From positions 46,249-110,248 of the forward strand of contig JAGAJL010000009.1 in assembly GCA_017626095.1 (NCBI GenBank): 64,000 bases of DNA, in the 5' to 3' direction. The stretch's first letter is position 1. Every line of letters begins with the position of its first letter. Under the pieces are notes generated by a model. It searched no databases. It saw only the letters and a program-made list of their open reading frames with translations, and had not been told where the DNA came from. This document shows positions 45,021-53,966 of the stretch, piece after piece. The DNA is from Lachnospiraceae bacterium (GTDB lineage Bacteria > Bacillota > Clostridia > Lachnospirales > Lachnospiraceae). The translations under genes and the position numbers were made by a program.

Positions 45021-45086
45021 GATCAAAAGGATAATTTGCTCCTGTGCTTACACAAAAAGAATTGCGAATAAGTAGGGGATTAGAAA

Positions 45087-46091
45087 ATGGAAAACATGAT
45101 TGAATTAAAAGAAATTACAAAAGAATTTAAGGTGCTAAACCGGAGAGAAGGACTGAAGGGAAGTTTTCAGGATCTGTTTTCCCGTGATTATAAAATCGTA
45201 CGTGCAGTGGATCATATTTCACTGTCGGTAAAGCCGGGAGAGATTGTTGGATTTTTGGGACCAAACGGTGCCGGAAAATCAACCACCATTAAGATGATGA
45301 CCGGTGTTTTGGAACCGACAAGCGGGGAATTGCTGGTAAATGGCAGAATTCCTTATAAAAACAGAACGCAGAATTCACAGGAAATCGGTGTTGTATTCGG
45401 ACAGCGTTCCCAGCTTTGGTGGGCGTTGCCGTTAATTGAATCGTTTAAGCTGTTAAAGGATATTTATCAGATTCCACAGGAAGAATATGATGGAATGATG
45501 GAATTATATGCAAAACTGGTTAATTTCGATGAGATTTTACATAAGCCGGTCCGCCAGATGTCTTTGGGACAGCGTACACTAAGTGATATTCTGGCAGCTT
45601 TTTTACATAATCCAAAGGTTGTATTTTTAGATGAGCCGACGATCGGTCTGGATGTTGCGATGAAGAGCAAAATCCGGGAATTGATTTTGGAATTAAATAA
45701 GCAGAAACACACGACAGTCATCCTTACCACACATGATATGGGAGATGTGGATGCATTGTGTGAGCGGATTGTCATCATTGATAAAGGAAAAATGCTTTAT
45801 GATAATGACATTGTACATCTGCGCAAATTCTTTGGTGCATACCGTACACTAAAAATACGTCCGAGAGAAAAAATGGATGTGATGGTGGAAGATCTGACAA
45901 AAGAATTGGAAATGATGGATGTGCGTATTTCCCATGATGATGAATGGGTTTTCCTTTTGGTAAATGAAGAAAAGACCAGTGTCCTCAAGGTGCTTGGGCT
46001 GATTCAGGAAAAGCATAAAATTAAAGATATGCAGTTAGAAGAAATCTCCACCGAGGATGTCATTAAAAAAATATACAAGGAGGGGATCTGA
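45087..46091 (+). CDS. ABC transporter ATP-binding protein (DUF990-associated)
   Basis: A 334-residue ATPase: N-terminal LKGSFQDLFSRDYKIVRAVDHISL, Walker A GPNGAGKSTTIK, RSQLWWALPLIESFKLL, signature MSLGQRTLSD, Walker B VVFLDEPTIGLDV and LTTHDMGDVDALCE. The SLGQR signature and the SQLWW stretch mark the subgroup that works with two ABC2_membrane_6 (DUF990) permeases, exactly the two genes that follow. Stop overlaps the next start by one base. Exported substrate unknown. A possible site GTAGGGG precedes the ATG. Confidence 0.9.
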   Translation: MENMIELKEITKEFKVLNRREGLKGSFQDLFSRDYKIVRAVDHISLSVKPGEIVGFLGPNGAGKSTTIKMMTGVLEPTSGELLVNGRIPYKNRTQNSQEIGVVFGQRSQLWWALPLIESFKLLKDIYQIPQEEYDGMMELYAKLVNFDEILHKPVRQMSLGQRTLSDILAAFLHNPKVVFLDEPTIGLDVAMKSKIRELILELNKQKHTTVILTTHDMGDVDALCERIVIIDKGKMLYDNDIVHLRKFFGAYRTLKIRPREKMDVMVEDLTKELEMMDVRISHDDEWVFLLVNEEKTSVLKVLGLIQEKHKIKDMQLEEISTEDVIKKIYKEGI

Positions 46092-46897
46092 TGAACCGCT
46101 TCAAAAAATATTTTGCCCTGACAAGAGCAGGTATTATTGAGTGTGTCAATTATCGTATGGCACTTGTTGTCATGGTTTTTGGCAATTTATTGTATCTGAC
46201 CTTAATTTATTTTGTCTGGAAAGCAATCTTTGCTTCATCCGGAAGCGATGTGGTAAATGGAATGACATTTGAAACTACGATGATATATTTAGTTCTTGCC
46301 ACCGCCTTGTTTAATTTTATGGAAATGTATATTGTCTGGGAGATGGGACGGGATATTCAAAGCGGAAAAATTGCTTTAAATCTGCTCAAACCGATGAAAT
46401 ACAAGGATTATTTATTTTGGAGTGTTTCCGGAAGTTTTGTGGTAAACTTTGTATTTACGTTTATTCCGACATTTCTCATTGTTATGCTTGTGACAAAGGG
46501 TACGATTGCAATCGGAATTAACTTAATCTATTTTGTGATTGCTGTCGTTCTGGCTGTAATCATTAATTATGAAATCGATTTTATAATCGGGACGGTTTGT
46601 CTGTATACTGAATCCATCTGGGGAATCAATGTGATGAAACAGGCGGTTGTGACACTGTTATCCGGTGCTACCATTCCTCTGGCATTTTTTCCGGAAAAAT
46701 TGCGTACCGTCATAGAGTATCTACCGTTTCGGGCAATCTATGATACGCCTTTGACGATTTTGTTAAGTCGTAATCCGGATGCCGGTATGGTGGCAGAAAA
46801 ACTGCTGATATCTCTTGCATGGGCTGTGGTTATGTCTTTAATCAGTCATCTGTTTTGGCATATTTCCATCAGACAGGTTACCGTGAACGGAGGTTGA
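46091..46897 (+). CDS. ABC-2 type permease (ABC2_membrane_6), first
   Basis: A 268-residue six-helix permease of the DUF990/ABC2_membrane_6 family, with FGNLLYLTLIYFVWKAIF, WEMGRDIQSGKIALNLLKPMKY and LSGATIPLAFFPEKLRTVIEYLPFRAIYDTPLTILL, all conserved in this group. AAGGAGGGG precedes the ATG. It would form a heterodimer with the next gene's product. Confidence 0.88.
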   Translation: MNRFKKYFALTRAGIIECVNYRMALVVMVFGNLLYLTLIYFVWKAIFASSGSDVVNGMTFETTMIYLVLATALFNFMEMYIVWEMGRDIQSGKIALNLLKPMKYKDYLFWSVSGSFVVNFVFTFIPTFLIVMLVTKGTIAIGINLIYFVIAVVLAVIINYEIDFIIGTVCLYTESIWGINVMKQAVVTLLSGATIPLAFFPEKLRTVIEYLPFRAIYDTPLTILLSRNPDAGMVAEKLLISLAWAVVMSLISHLFWHISIRQVTVNGG

Positions 46898-46899
46898 GT

Positions 46900-47709
46900 A
46901 TGAATACGAAAAAAAGAGGATTATCTTTTTATATCAAAATATATTTCAAAATTATTGCGCAGGACATCAAAAGCAGGATGAGTTACCGTGCGGACTTTAT
47001 AATTTCGACATTGGGAATGATCGCAACCAATATCGTTGGTTTTGTGGCATTCTGGCTGATGTTTAGCAAATTTCCTTCCATCAATGGATGGGGGTATTAT
47101 GAGATGCTCTTTTTGTACGGTTTTTCACTGGTTGCCATTACGCCAACACAGTGCCTTTTGGATAATAACTGGAATCTGAGACGATATGTTTATGACGGAG
47201 ATTTTGTCAAATACTGTTTTCGACCGATTAATTTGTTTTTCTACTACGAATCGGAAGTCTTTGATGTCAAGGGATTTGGACAACTTTTCTTCGGATTGGG
47301 AACCATCTGCTATGCCTGGTATCATCTGGCTCTGCCGGTGAATTTCGTGATGATTTTAAAGCTGATCGTCTTTTTGCTTTCGGCTTCCCTTTTTATGATG
47401 GCAATGCAGACTGCGGCAGCAGCAACCTGTTTCTGGATTGAGAATTCCTTTTATATTCTGGATTTATCATTAAAACTGAAGGATTACGCCAAATATCCGA
47501 TTACAATATACAATCCGTTGTTTAAGTTTATTTTTACATTTTTATTACCGGTTGCGTTTATTGCCTACTACCCTAGTCTTGTAATCTTAAGACCGGATGA
47601 AGTACCGCTCTTATCGTGGCTTTCACCGGTTATCGGTGGCTTATTTTTCTATCTGAGTTATAAGATGTGGATGAGGGGGGCTTCCCGTTATGACGGAAGT
47701 GGTTCGTGA
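46900..47709 (+). CDS. ABC-2 type permease (ABC2_membrane_6), second
   Basis: A 269-residue six-helix protein, partner of the previous one: RMSYRADFIISTLGMIATNIVGFVAFWLMF, NLRRYVYDGDFVKYCFRPINLFF and a C-terminal VAFIAYYPSLVIL motif. ATG at 46900 with GGAGGTTG upstream is preferred; the longer frame from 46819 lies within the preceding gene. A long terminator hairpin follows. Confidence 0.88.
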   Translation: MNTKKRGLSFYIKIYFKIIAQDIKSRMSYRADFIISTLGMIATNIVGFVAFWLMFSKFPSINGWGYYEMLFLYGFSLVAITPTQCLLDNNWNLRRYVYDGDFVKYCFRPINLFFYYESEVFDVKGFGQLFFGLGTICYAWYHLALPVNFVMILKLIVFLLSASLFMMAMQTAAAATCFWIENSFYILDLSLKLKDYAKYPITIYNPLFKFIFTFLLPVAFIAYYPSLVILRPDEVPLLSWLSPVIGGLFFYLSYKMWMRGASRYDGSGS

Positions 47710-47770
47710 CAAAAGGCGTGTCTCCACCGCAATCATTGGAACTGTTCCCACGGAAATCAGTAAAATATAA

Positions 47771-47826
47771 AACGGGAGAAGATGATTTATAGAATTATCT
47801 GTAAATCATTTTCTCCTGTTTTTGTT
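47771..47826. terminator. Strong bidirectional terminator
   Basis: A 19-bp stem with two wobbles (47771-47789 with 47802-47820) followed by TTTTT lies between the convergent ABC permease and the minus-strand small membrane gene. Confidence 0.85.
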
Positions 47827-47858
47827 TTGAAAATATTGTTTTGTATATTAGTGTTTCA

Positions 47859-48122
47859 TTAATACATAGCAGACACTAAACCGGCTGTCCCACCCAACAA
47901 TACAAAAAGTGCAACGATTATAAATACTAAAATCATATAGCAAAAATAAGAACGTGCAAAATTACGTAAATTAACGTTTTTGGTTCCTCCGAAAGAGAAT
48001 ACTATTAGAAGAATTAAACCAACGCAAGGGATAGAAAATAACAGCTCATAGCCGAAATATCCCCACATGCTAATCGGACGATAATCCTCGGGAATGTTGT
48101 TGTTCTGAATGTTGTTTTCCAT
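47859..48122 (-). CDS. Small membrane protein, 87 aa
   Basis: An 87-residue protein with an Asn-rich start, then ISMWGYFGYELLFSIPCVGLILLIVFSFGG and a second helix near residues 62-82. AGAAAGGTGG precedes the ATG on the minus strand. Similar small proteins occur widely in Clostridia with no assigned function; they recall TM2/DUF4870-type helical hairpins. It is followed at 48209 by a DUF2752 gene in the same direction, which is transcribed first. Confidence 0.7.
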   Translation of the reverse strand: MENNIQNNNIPEDYRPISMWGYFGYELLFSIPCVGLILLIVFSFGGTKNVNLRNFARSYFCYMILVFIIVALFVLLGGTAGLVSAMY

Positions 48123-48208
48123 AAAATGGCCCCACCTTTCTAAGAAAAATCTTTTGTGTTTTGAGTATATAACTCAAGTGTTTTTAGCATATCATTTTGA
48201 TGCGTTGC

Positions 48209-48652
48209 TTACAAGTGAAAAAATAATGTGGTGATGTTCTGACCGGAAACAACAGGAAGAGTATCCAAGATAAGTCTCTGAATATAGAGTGCAAATGTTA
48301 TCAGACATATTATAATTGAAAAGGGCATAGCTAAGGATGGACGTCTGCATAAAATATATCGGAAAAAGAGCAGATAAAGCAAGAAGGGTAACCATAAGTA
48401 AATCGTCGCATTCAGCTGTGCGGCAGCGATAAAATGTCCGGATAAAAGGAGAAACGCAGAACGTGTCAGACCGCATGCTGGACATGCTTTTCCTGTCAAA
48501 ATGGCAAAGGGACATACTGTGTGAAATATACTCTGAGTCAAGGTAAAATAAATCAACAGGATTAGGAGAGCATAGCGAACACGAAAGATATTCCTGTAGA
48601 TACGTTTCCATATTTCTGGAATAGAATGTTTTACGGTTTTAGAAGAATTCAT
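48209..48652 (-). CDS. DUF2752 family membrane protein
   Basis: A 147-residue protein with three predicted helices and the DUF2752 signature HTVCPFAILTGKACPACGLTRSAFLLLSGHF. AAAGACCGAGAGGAG precedes the ATG. The gene is minus strand, upstream of and probably co-transcribed with the small membrane protein at 47859, both having similar sizes and helices. The function is unknown. Confidence 0.85.
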   Translation of the reverse strand: MNSSKTVKHSIPEIWKRIYRNIFRVRYALLILLIYFTLTQSIFHTVCPFAILTGKACPACGLTRSAFLLLSGHFIAAAQLNATIYLWLPFLLYLLFFRYILCRRPSLAMPFSIIICLITFALYIQRLILDTLPVVSGQNITTLFFHL

Positions 48653-48866
48653 ATTTGCTCCTCTCGGTCTTTTGCAATTACAATTTATTATAGAATAAAG
48701 AACTTGTAAAGAGTTGTCAAATAAAAGAAAACTAAAGAAAACTCAGCAGGATGAAATACTTTTCTGGTCCGTCAGGAAATTAGGAATTGCAAGAACGATT
48801 ATTAAATGTTATACTTTTTTCGCACTATATTTGAGTTATTCAAAACAGTAGCAGGAGGAACTTAAT

Positions 48867-49442
48867 ATGAAGTTTGAAACAAAGAAACTCGTTGGATTAA
48901 GCGTGTTGACAGCAATCATCATCGTCTTACAGGCATTGGCTATTTCAATCAGATTCGGGATTTTCAACATTACACTTGTACTGATTCCAATAGTAGTAGG
49001 TGCTGCACTATATGGATATAAGGCAGGCGCATGGCTCGGATTTGTGTTTAGTGTTGTCGTTCTTTTTACGGATGCAGGAGCTTTCCTTGCAATCAGCGTT
49101 CCGGGTACCATTATTACAGTTATTTTAAAAGGAACACTTGCGGGTTTGGCAGCAGGTATTGTTTATCTTGCATTGGAAAAAGTAAATAAATACTTGGCAT
49201 GCGTTGTTGCTGCAATATGTGCTCCGATTGTTAATACCGGCATCTTTTTAATCGGTTGCAGACTTTTCTTTTATGAAACAATCAAAGGATGGGCTGAAGG
49301 GGCAGGTTTTGCAAGTGCGGGAGCTTTTATGATCGTTGGGCTTGTAGGTACCAATTTCTTAGTAGAAATGGCAATCAACATTATTCTTTCACCTACGATT
49401 TTGAGATTGGTTAATCTCGGAAAAAAATCAGTTAATCGATAA
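48867..49442 (+). CDS. ECF transporter S component, probably pantothenate
   Basis: A 191-residue membrane protein with five to six helices: LVGLSVLTAIIIVLQALAISIRFGIFNITLVLIPIVVGAALYGYKAGAWLGF is the conserved S-component start that contacts the shared ECF module. Substrate assignment as pantothenate (PanT-like) is inference from the CoaX gene 109 bases downstream. AGGAGGA precedes the ATG. No energy-coupling ATPase lies in the window, so a shared ECF module is needed. Confidence 0.75.
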   Translation: MKFETKKLVGLSVLTAIIIVLQALAISIRFGIFNITLVLIPIVVGAALYGYKAGAWLGFVFSVVVLFTDAGAFLAISVPGTIITVILKGTLAGLAAGIVYLALEKVNKYLACVVAAICAPIVNTGIFLIGCRLFFYETIKGWAEGAGFASAGAFMIVGLVGTNFLVEMAINIILSPTILRLVNLGKKSVNR

Positions 49443-49463
49443 TGATAAGTATATATAGTGCAA

Positions 49464-49489
49464 ATAGCCCGGGTGTGTCTCCGGGCTAT
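49464..49489 (+). terminator. Hairpin between ECF S component and coaX
   Basis: ATAGCCCGG (49464-49472) pairs with CCGGGCTAT (49481-49489) around eight bases. There is no T run, so it may be weak or only an mRNA-processing structure. Confidence 0.45.
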
Positions 49490-49550
49490 AAATAAATGAA
49501 GACTTTTTTGAATGTTTTAAGTTTACATAATATATAATAGGAGAAATGCT

Positions 49551-50321
49551 ATGATTTTTGCAGTAGATACCGGAAATACCCATACCGTTTTGGGATTTGT
49601 GGATAATGATATGAAGATTGTTAAAAGTTATCGTCTTGCCACAGATATTAAGGAGACGGATAGTGGATATGCGATTAAAATTGATCAGATTTTTAAATTA
49701 AGCGGAATTACGATAGATGAAATAGAGGGCATGATTATTTCTTCGGTAGCTCCTGCTGTTACAAAATCATTGAAAAAAGCATTAAAGATTTTGAGTGGAA
49801 AAGATCCCTTGATAGTCGGGACCTTTTCTTCCGGTCTGGATATGAGTGCCATTCCCGGAGGCATGATTGCACCGGATCTGGAAGTGGCAGCAGTGGCTGC
49901 AAAGTCGTTATATCCATTACCTTGTATCATTGTTGATATGGGTACTGCTACGACAATTACAGTGGTGGATAAAAGCGGTGTTTATATTGGCGGAGCAATT
50001 CTTCCGGGTGCAGGAACGGCACTAAACGCCCTTGTTTCCAAAACATCTTTATTGCCGGATATTGATATTGTTGCGCCCCAAAAAGCAATTGCTGTAGAAA
50101 CAACTACAAGTATGCAATCCGGTCTTGTTTACGGATCGGCAGGAGCCATTGACGGTATTATAGATCATTTTATCGAGGAAATGAAAGAACCTCCTGCCAG
50201 CATTGTTTGTACAGGCGGTCTGGGTAAGCTGATTGGAAGACATTGTCGTCATGATATGATTTTGGATGACGATCTGTTGCTGAAAGGTTTGTTTATACTT
50301 TTTAAAAGCTTTCAAAATTGA
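49551..50321 (+). CDS. coaX: Type III pantothenate kinase
   Basis: A 256-residue kinase for the first step of CoA synthesis. Motifs: FAVDTGNTHTVLG (phosphate 1), IISSVAPAVT, IIVDMGTATTITVVD (phosphate 2) and GGAILPGAGTALNALVSKTSLLP. Length is normal. A good site (AGGAGAAATG) precedes the ATG. A fragment of an HD-GYP gene abuts its stop codon, so some DNA downstream has been rearranged without harming coaX. Confidence 0.95.
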   Translation: MIFAVDTGNTHTVLGFVDNDMKIVKSYRLATDIKETDSGYAIKIDQIFKLSGITIDEIEGMIISSVAPAVTKSLKKALKILSGKDPLIVGTFSSGLDMSAIPGGMIAPDLEVAAVAAKSLYPLPCIIVDMGTATTITVVDKSGVYIGGAILPGAGTALNALVSKTSLLPDIDIVAPQKAIAVETTTSMQSGLVYGSAGAIDGIIDHFIEEMKEPPASIVCTGGLGKLIGRHCRHDMILDDDLLLKGLFILFKSFQN

Positions 50322-50322
50322 T

Positions 50323-50637
50323 ATTATTAAAAAACATACCACCTATGAAAAAAAGATGTTGGAAAATTCTATCAGTGAATTGATGCAGCTTTCTGCTGAT
50401 ATTGCATATGAGCATCACGAACGCTATGATGGGACCGGTTATGACAAAAGCAACATCCTCACTCCCGCTAATATGTTTGTGTATAATGCTAGTTCAAATT
50501 GGAAAAACAAAAAGAAATTTACTGAAAAATGCACATTGCTTTTCTTTGCCTATCAAGGTATCCTACTGCAAAGGGAATTTAATGGGGAAACAAATATGGA
50601 AGAAAATAGAAGTTTGAAACAAAGCGGTAGCGGATAG
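50323..50637 (+). pseudogene. HD-GYP domain fragment
   Basis: From two bases after the coaX stop, a frame reads IIKKHTTYEKKMLENSI and then ADIAYEHHERYDGTGYD, clear HD-GYP domain sequence with the HHERYDGTGY core. Everything before this (HD motif and sensor) is missing, and after GTGYD at about 50448 homology is lost although the frame continues to 50637. It is a remnant with no likely activity, lying beside the IS110 element. Confidence 0.65.
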
Positions 50638-50708
50638 AGTATAAATTTGAGCATCACAAATAAGCCATCATATAATGGCTGGAAATTGAATATTAACGCA
50701 ACACCTAA

Positions 50709-51968
50709 TCAAGAAGCAGGTAAAGGATCATCTTTGATGAGATAACCTCGTTGTCTAAGAAGATTAAGTGCCTGTGAAGTAGTAAGTGTTTTATCTTTAC
50801 TCACAGGACGGGATTCAAGAAAACCTTCTGGTGTATATGGCTTTAATTCCGTGAGTATGTGCCAGATCGCGGTCAGGATCATACGACAGATTGCAATGAT
50901 GGCTTTCTTGTGACCACGGCGTGCTTTGATGCGCTTATAGCGAGTTGTAAATTCAGGATGTTTCTTAGATTTGATTAAAGCATTTGCAACTTGCACCAAA
51001 ACTGGTTTAAAATAGGAACCAGCACGGGAAATCCGAGTGGATTTGATTTTGCGGTCGCTCTTATCATTTCGAGGACAACATCCTGCCCAGGAGACGAGGT
51101 GTTTCGCTGTGGGGAAGACAGACATATCACCACCAATCTCTGAAAGCACTTGAATAGCAGTCATGGGATTCTTGTCGAATCCGGGAACAGTCCTTATTAG
51201 ATTTAAAGCAGCCTCATATTTATCACTGAGACGAAGGATTTCCTGTTCTACTTCTGAAATGTGCTTTTGAAGTTCATCGATGTGATCAAGGCACTGTCTA
51301 AGTTTCACAGCCTGTTCTTTCGAGATGGCACCATCAACAGCAGCCTGTATTTCTTCAATAGGAGTTTTACAGTGACCGTGAATAAATGGTGTTACATCAA
51401 ATATTTCACCTGGGTGTTGTAAAATATGTTCTGTAATAGAACGAGCAGATTTACCAAATACATCAGAAAAGACATCATCTAGCTTTAAGTTAGATACAGT
51501 AAAACAATTTTGAGCACGATTCTTCTCACCGGTAATCATACATGTGAGTTTATATCGGTATCTTACAAGATCTCTAAGCTCTCTGATGTCGGCAGGTGGA
51601 ATAAAGGAAGGACTGACCATACCACACATGTATAAATCACAAATCCATTTGGCATCTTTGCGGTCGGTCTTGTTTCCCTTCATCGGTTTTGTGTATTTGG
51701 GATGCGAAAGAGTAACCCAGATTTGGTGTTTCTCTAAAATATTGAATACAGGGATCCAATACTTACCGGTAGATTCCATACAAACGTCCTTGCAGTTGTA
51801 TTTGGCAAGCCAATCACACAGCTCATTCAAACCTTTTGTGAAGGAAGAAAAGCGAGCTTGCTTATACTCAGTACGATTGTTGGAATCAGTAATACCGATA
51901 CAGGCATAGATCCAGGTTTTGTGGACATCCAGTCCGCAGCAATTAAATTTTAAGATTTTAAATGACAA
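50709..51968 (-). CDS. IS110-family transposase (DEDD type)
   Basis: A 419-residue transposase. The N-terminal RuvC-like DEDD domain shows GLDVHKTW (Asp14), CMESTGKYW (Glu) and KTDRKDAKWICDL (two Asp). The C-terminal Transposase_20 domain has the TVPGFDKNPMTAIQVLSEIG helix-hairpin motif and AKHLVSWAGCCPRNDKS with the catalytic Ser. All key residues are present, so it is probably active. TTG at 51968 has AGGAGG nine bases upstream. It lies between remnants of HD-GYP and the polysaccharide operon. Confidence 0.93.
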   Translation of the reverse strand: MSFKILKFNCCGLDVHKTWIYACIGITDSNNRTEYKQARFSSFTKGLNELCDWLAKYNCKDVCMESTGKYWIPVFNILEKHQIWVTLSHPKYTKPMKGNKTDRKDAKWICDLYMCGMVSPSFIPPADIRELRDLVRYRYKLTCMITGEKNRAQNCFTVSNLKLDDVFSDVFGKSARSITEHILQHPGEIFDVTPFIHGHCKTPIEEIQAAVDGAISKEQAVKLRQCLDHIDELQKHISEVEQEILRLSDKYEAALNLIRTVPGFDKNPMTAIQVLSEIGGDMSVFPTAKHLVSWAGCCPRNDKSDRKIKSTRISRAGSYFKPVLVQVANALIKSKKHPEFTTRYKRIKARRGHKKAIIAICRMILTAIWHILTELKPYTPEGFLESRPVSKDKTLTTSQALNLLRQRGYLIKDDPLPAS

Positions 51969-51974
51969 GTAACT

Positions 51975-52120
51975 ACCTCCTGATTATATAGTAATAAAAC
52001 TGACAGTGACTGGTCATCCGGCGAGATCGAGTCGACTTCGGAAGAGATAAGTTTACGGGCTACTGTTATGCGCCACTCACCTCCACGTGTTCTGTAGTGT
52101 GTCAGTCTTATAGGAAAATA
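51975..52120 (-). ncRNA. Candidate bridge-RNA region of the IS110 element
   Basis: The non-coding stretch upstream of the transposase is the place where IS110-group elements encode the bridge RNA. It contains short self-complementary pieces such as AGTCGACT near 52031-52038. Its borders and loops were not derived; the call rests on family knowledge and position only. Confidence 0.35.
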
Positions 52121-52152
52121 ATATCAGAAGGAACAAGAATAGAGAATAAGAA

Positions 52153-52196
52153 GCGAAAGTCGGCCAACATGTTTCATGACGCATGGTGCCTTTCGC
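52153..52196 (+). promoter_or_regulatory. Hairpin directly before the polysaccharide operon
   Basis: GCGAAAG (52153-52159) pairs with CTTTCGC (52190-52196), with inner GC and CATG pairs. It ends four bases before the ribosome site AAAGGCGG of the first gene. It does not match the c-di-GMP riboswitch consensus. Confidence 0.45.
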
Positions 52197-52215
52197 AGAA
52201 AGGCGGAAAATAACT

Positions 52216-53274
52216 ATGAAAAAACATCTCATTGTGGGGACGCCTTTTTTGCGTGCCCTTTTTTTAATTATTTTATTATGTCTTTTGGGTTCGGCACCGG
52301 TTTATGCAAAGAAAATTGTAGAAAAGCCGGACATTCTGCCGGATGAACCGATTACGCTAATTGTAGATTTGGAAAATGAATCTCGTTTTTTGGGAATGGA
52401 TGTTTATCAGATTGCTGAATATAAAGATGGTACGTTTTCCTATATAGAACCATATAATGAATTAGATATTACTCCCTATCGGAAGCTTTCGCGTGGCACG
52501 GAGATTGATAATGTGGCACATGTCATTGAGGAGTATATTATAGAAAATCAGATTGAACCCACTGCTCAAATATCCTGTAAAAAGGGTACAGGAAAAGCAA
52601 ATGGTCTTAAAGTGGGAGTATATCTGTTAATACAGAATGATTCGGATCACAATGCCATGATAAATAAGTCTTATGTGGTTGAAGCACCTATGTGGGCGGA
52701 CGAAACAGAAGAATATTTATATGAAATACATTTGTTCCCGAAATGGAAGCAGGTGGTATGGTTTTCTTTTCGTCCTGAAGTTGTATTTCCGTTGATGAAG
52801 GTATTTACACTGATGATTTGTCTGGCACTATGCATATGGGGACCCAGAATCATTCGGAATGCTTTTTTAAGTGTAATTGCAATGCTTTCAGGACTTTTGG
52901 GAATGAAAATGGGTATGGCAATAAATGGTTCTTTTCTTGCACTCATGCTCTTTTTTATACTGTTTGCATTCATCGGATTAGGACTCATGCTGTTCATTTT
53001 GATGCTTTTTGAAAGCATAATTAAAAAAGTTTTGCTATATGATTATCTACAAAGGAAACAGTTTTGGATAGTACCTTTGATCGGAGCAGTTTTGTTTTCT
53101 TATTTTACGTATTCGTGGTTTATAAAAAATATATGGATTGTCACATTGGTATTTGTTGCACTTTCCATACTTGGAATTGTTCTTCAATATCTGAAAAAGG
53201 ATGAGCAAATCATTTTTCATACGTATGATGACTTGCTTTTATTGAATAGGGAGGGGGAGACGAATGATCCTTGA
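52216..53274 (+). CDS. Membrane protein with pilin-like (Cna-B/SpaA-like) ectodomain
   Basis: A 352-residue protein with a signal peptide (MKKHLIVGTPFLRALFLIILL, cleavage after VYA), an extracellular part of about 160 residues and five to six helices from about residue 190. The ectodomain pattern (ITLIVDLENESRFLGMDVYQIAEY ... NGLKVGVYLLIQN) resembles SpaA/Cna-B beta-sandwich pilin domains, but no sortase motif or isopeptide Lys/Asn pair was confirmed. It is the first gene of the polysaccharide operon, overlapping the VTC gene by 11 bases. The role may be in anchoring or guiding the polymer. ATG at 52216 has AAAGGCGG upstream. Confidence 0.6.
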   Translation: MKKHLIVGTPFLRALFLIILLCLLGSAPVYAKKIVEKPDILPDEPITLIVDLENESRFLGMDVYQIAEYKDGTFSYIEPYNELDITPYRKLSRGTEIDNVAHVIEEYIIENQIEPTAQISCKKGTGKANGLKVGVYLLIQNDSDHNAMINKSYVVEAPMWADETEEYLYEIHLFPKWKQVVWFSFRPEVVFPLMKVFTLMICLALCIWGPRIIRNAFLSVIAMLSGLLGMKMGMAINGSFLALMLFFILFAFIGLGLMLFILMLFESIIKKVLLYDYLQRKQFWIVPLIGAVLFSYFTYSWFIKNIWIVTLVFVALSILGIVLQYLKKDEQIIFHTYDDLLLLNREGETNDP

Positions 53275-53965
53275 TGTAAACCGTGTTGAAAAAAAGTATC
53301 TGATAGACCCGGTTGAAATGCGGTTCCTAAAAAGTAGAATAAGCACCTATATGCAGGAAGATGTACATAATGGAAGATGCGGATATACCGTGCGATCGGT
53401 CTATTTTGATTCACTGTATGATAGTGACTACTATGATAAAGAAGATGGTGTTGATGACAGAAAAAAAATAAGGCTGCGTGTATATGACACAAATTCGGAT
53501 TGTGCAAAGCTGGAGTTGAAGGAAAAGAAGGGTGGCGTACAAAGAAAACGCTCTCTCTTAGTAACAAGAGAGGAAGCCGAAGCCCTCATAAATGGAGATT
53601 TACATTTTTTAAAAGAGAATAAGGATATATTGGCACAGAATATTTATCTGATTATGCAAATGGGATTATATCGTCCCAAATGTATGGTGGAATATGACAG
53701 ATTTGCCTATCTGATTAATGAAAACGATACACGAATTACCTTTGATTCAAATTTACGGGGAAGCGAGAGTAATTTTAATCTGTTTAAAGAAGATGCCATT
53801 CTATATCCGCTCATATATCCAACGGAAATCACATTGGAGGTTAAATACAACGGTTTTCTGATGAGTAATATCAAAAAAGCATTAAGCTACAAAATGTACA
53901 CTCAGATTTCAAATAGTAAATATGTTAAATCAAGAATGTTATTGAGACAAAGAGGAGGAAAATAA
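53264..53965 (+). CDS. VTC-domain (triphosphate-tunnel) protein
   Basis: A 233-residue protein that is a stand-alone VTC domain, the fold of the yeast polyphosphate polymerase Vtc4: RVEKKYLID, YTVRSVYFDS, DRKKIRLRVYD, CAKLELKEKKG, YRPKCMVEYDRFAY, TRITFDSNLRG and ITLEVKYNGFL show the Arg/Lys/Glu strands lining the tunnel. It is followed by DUF4956 and CotH genes, a recurrent trio in bacteria. Activity may be polyphosphate or nucleotide synthesis or phosphate sensing; not shown. It lacks SPX and membrane domains. Confidence 0.85.
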   Translation: MILDVNRVEKKYLIDPVEMRFLKSRISTYMQEDVHNGRCGYTVRSVYFDSLYDSDYYDKEDGVDDRKKIRLRVYDTNSDCAKLELKEKKGGVQRKRSLLVTREEAEALINGDLHFLKENKDILAQNIYLIMQMGLYRPKCMVEYDRFAYLINENDTRITFDSNLRGSESNFNLFKEDAILYPLIYPTEITLEVKYNGFLMSNIKKALSYKMYTQISNSKYVKSRMLLRQRGGK

Positions 53966-53966
53966 G

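Larger units (their letters stand above)
50660..52120 (-). mobile_element. IS110-family insertion sequence (ends approximate)
   Basis: The element contains one transposase gene (50709-51968, minus strand) and a non-coding region of about 150-200 bases upstream of it, as is usual for the IS110 group, whose members encode a bridge RNA there that guides target choice. IS110 elements lack clear terminal inverted repeats and target duplications, so ends cannot be fixed by eye. AGCCAT-CATATA-ATGGCT at 50663-50680 may lie near the right end. The left end may be near 52110. Confidence 0.7.

Noticed and set aside
52120-52215. c-di-GMP riboswitch before the polysaccharide operon
   Set aside because: The hairpin lacks the conserved GCAAAGCC-type and tetraloop-receptor words of the class I consensus and does not fit class II; only a plain hairpin is supported.
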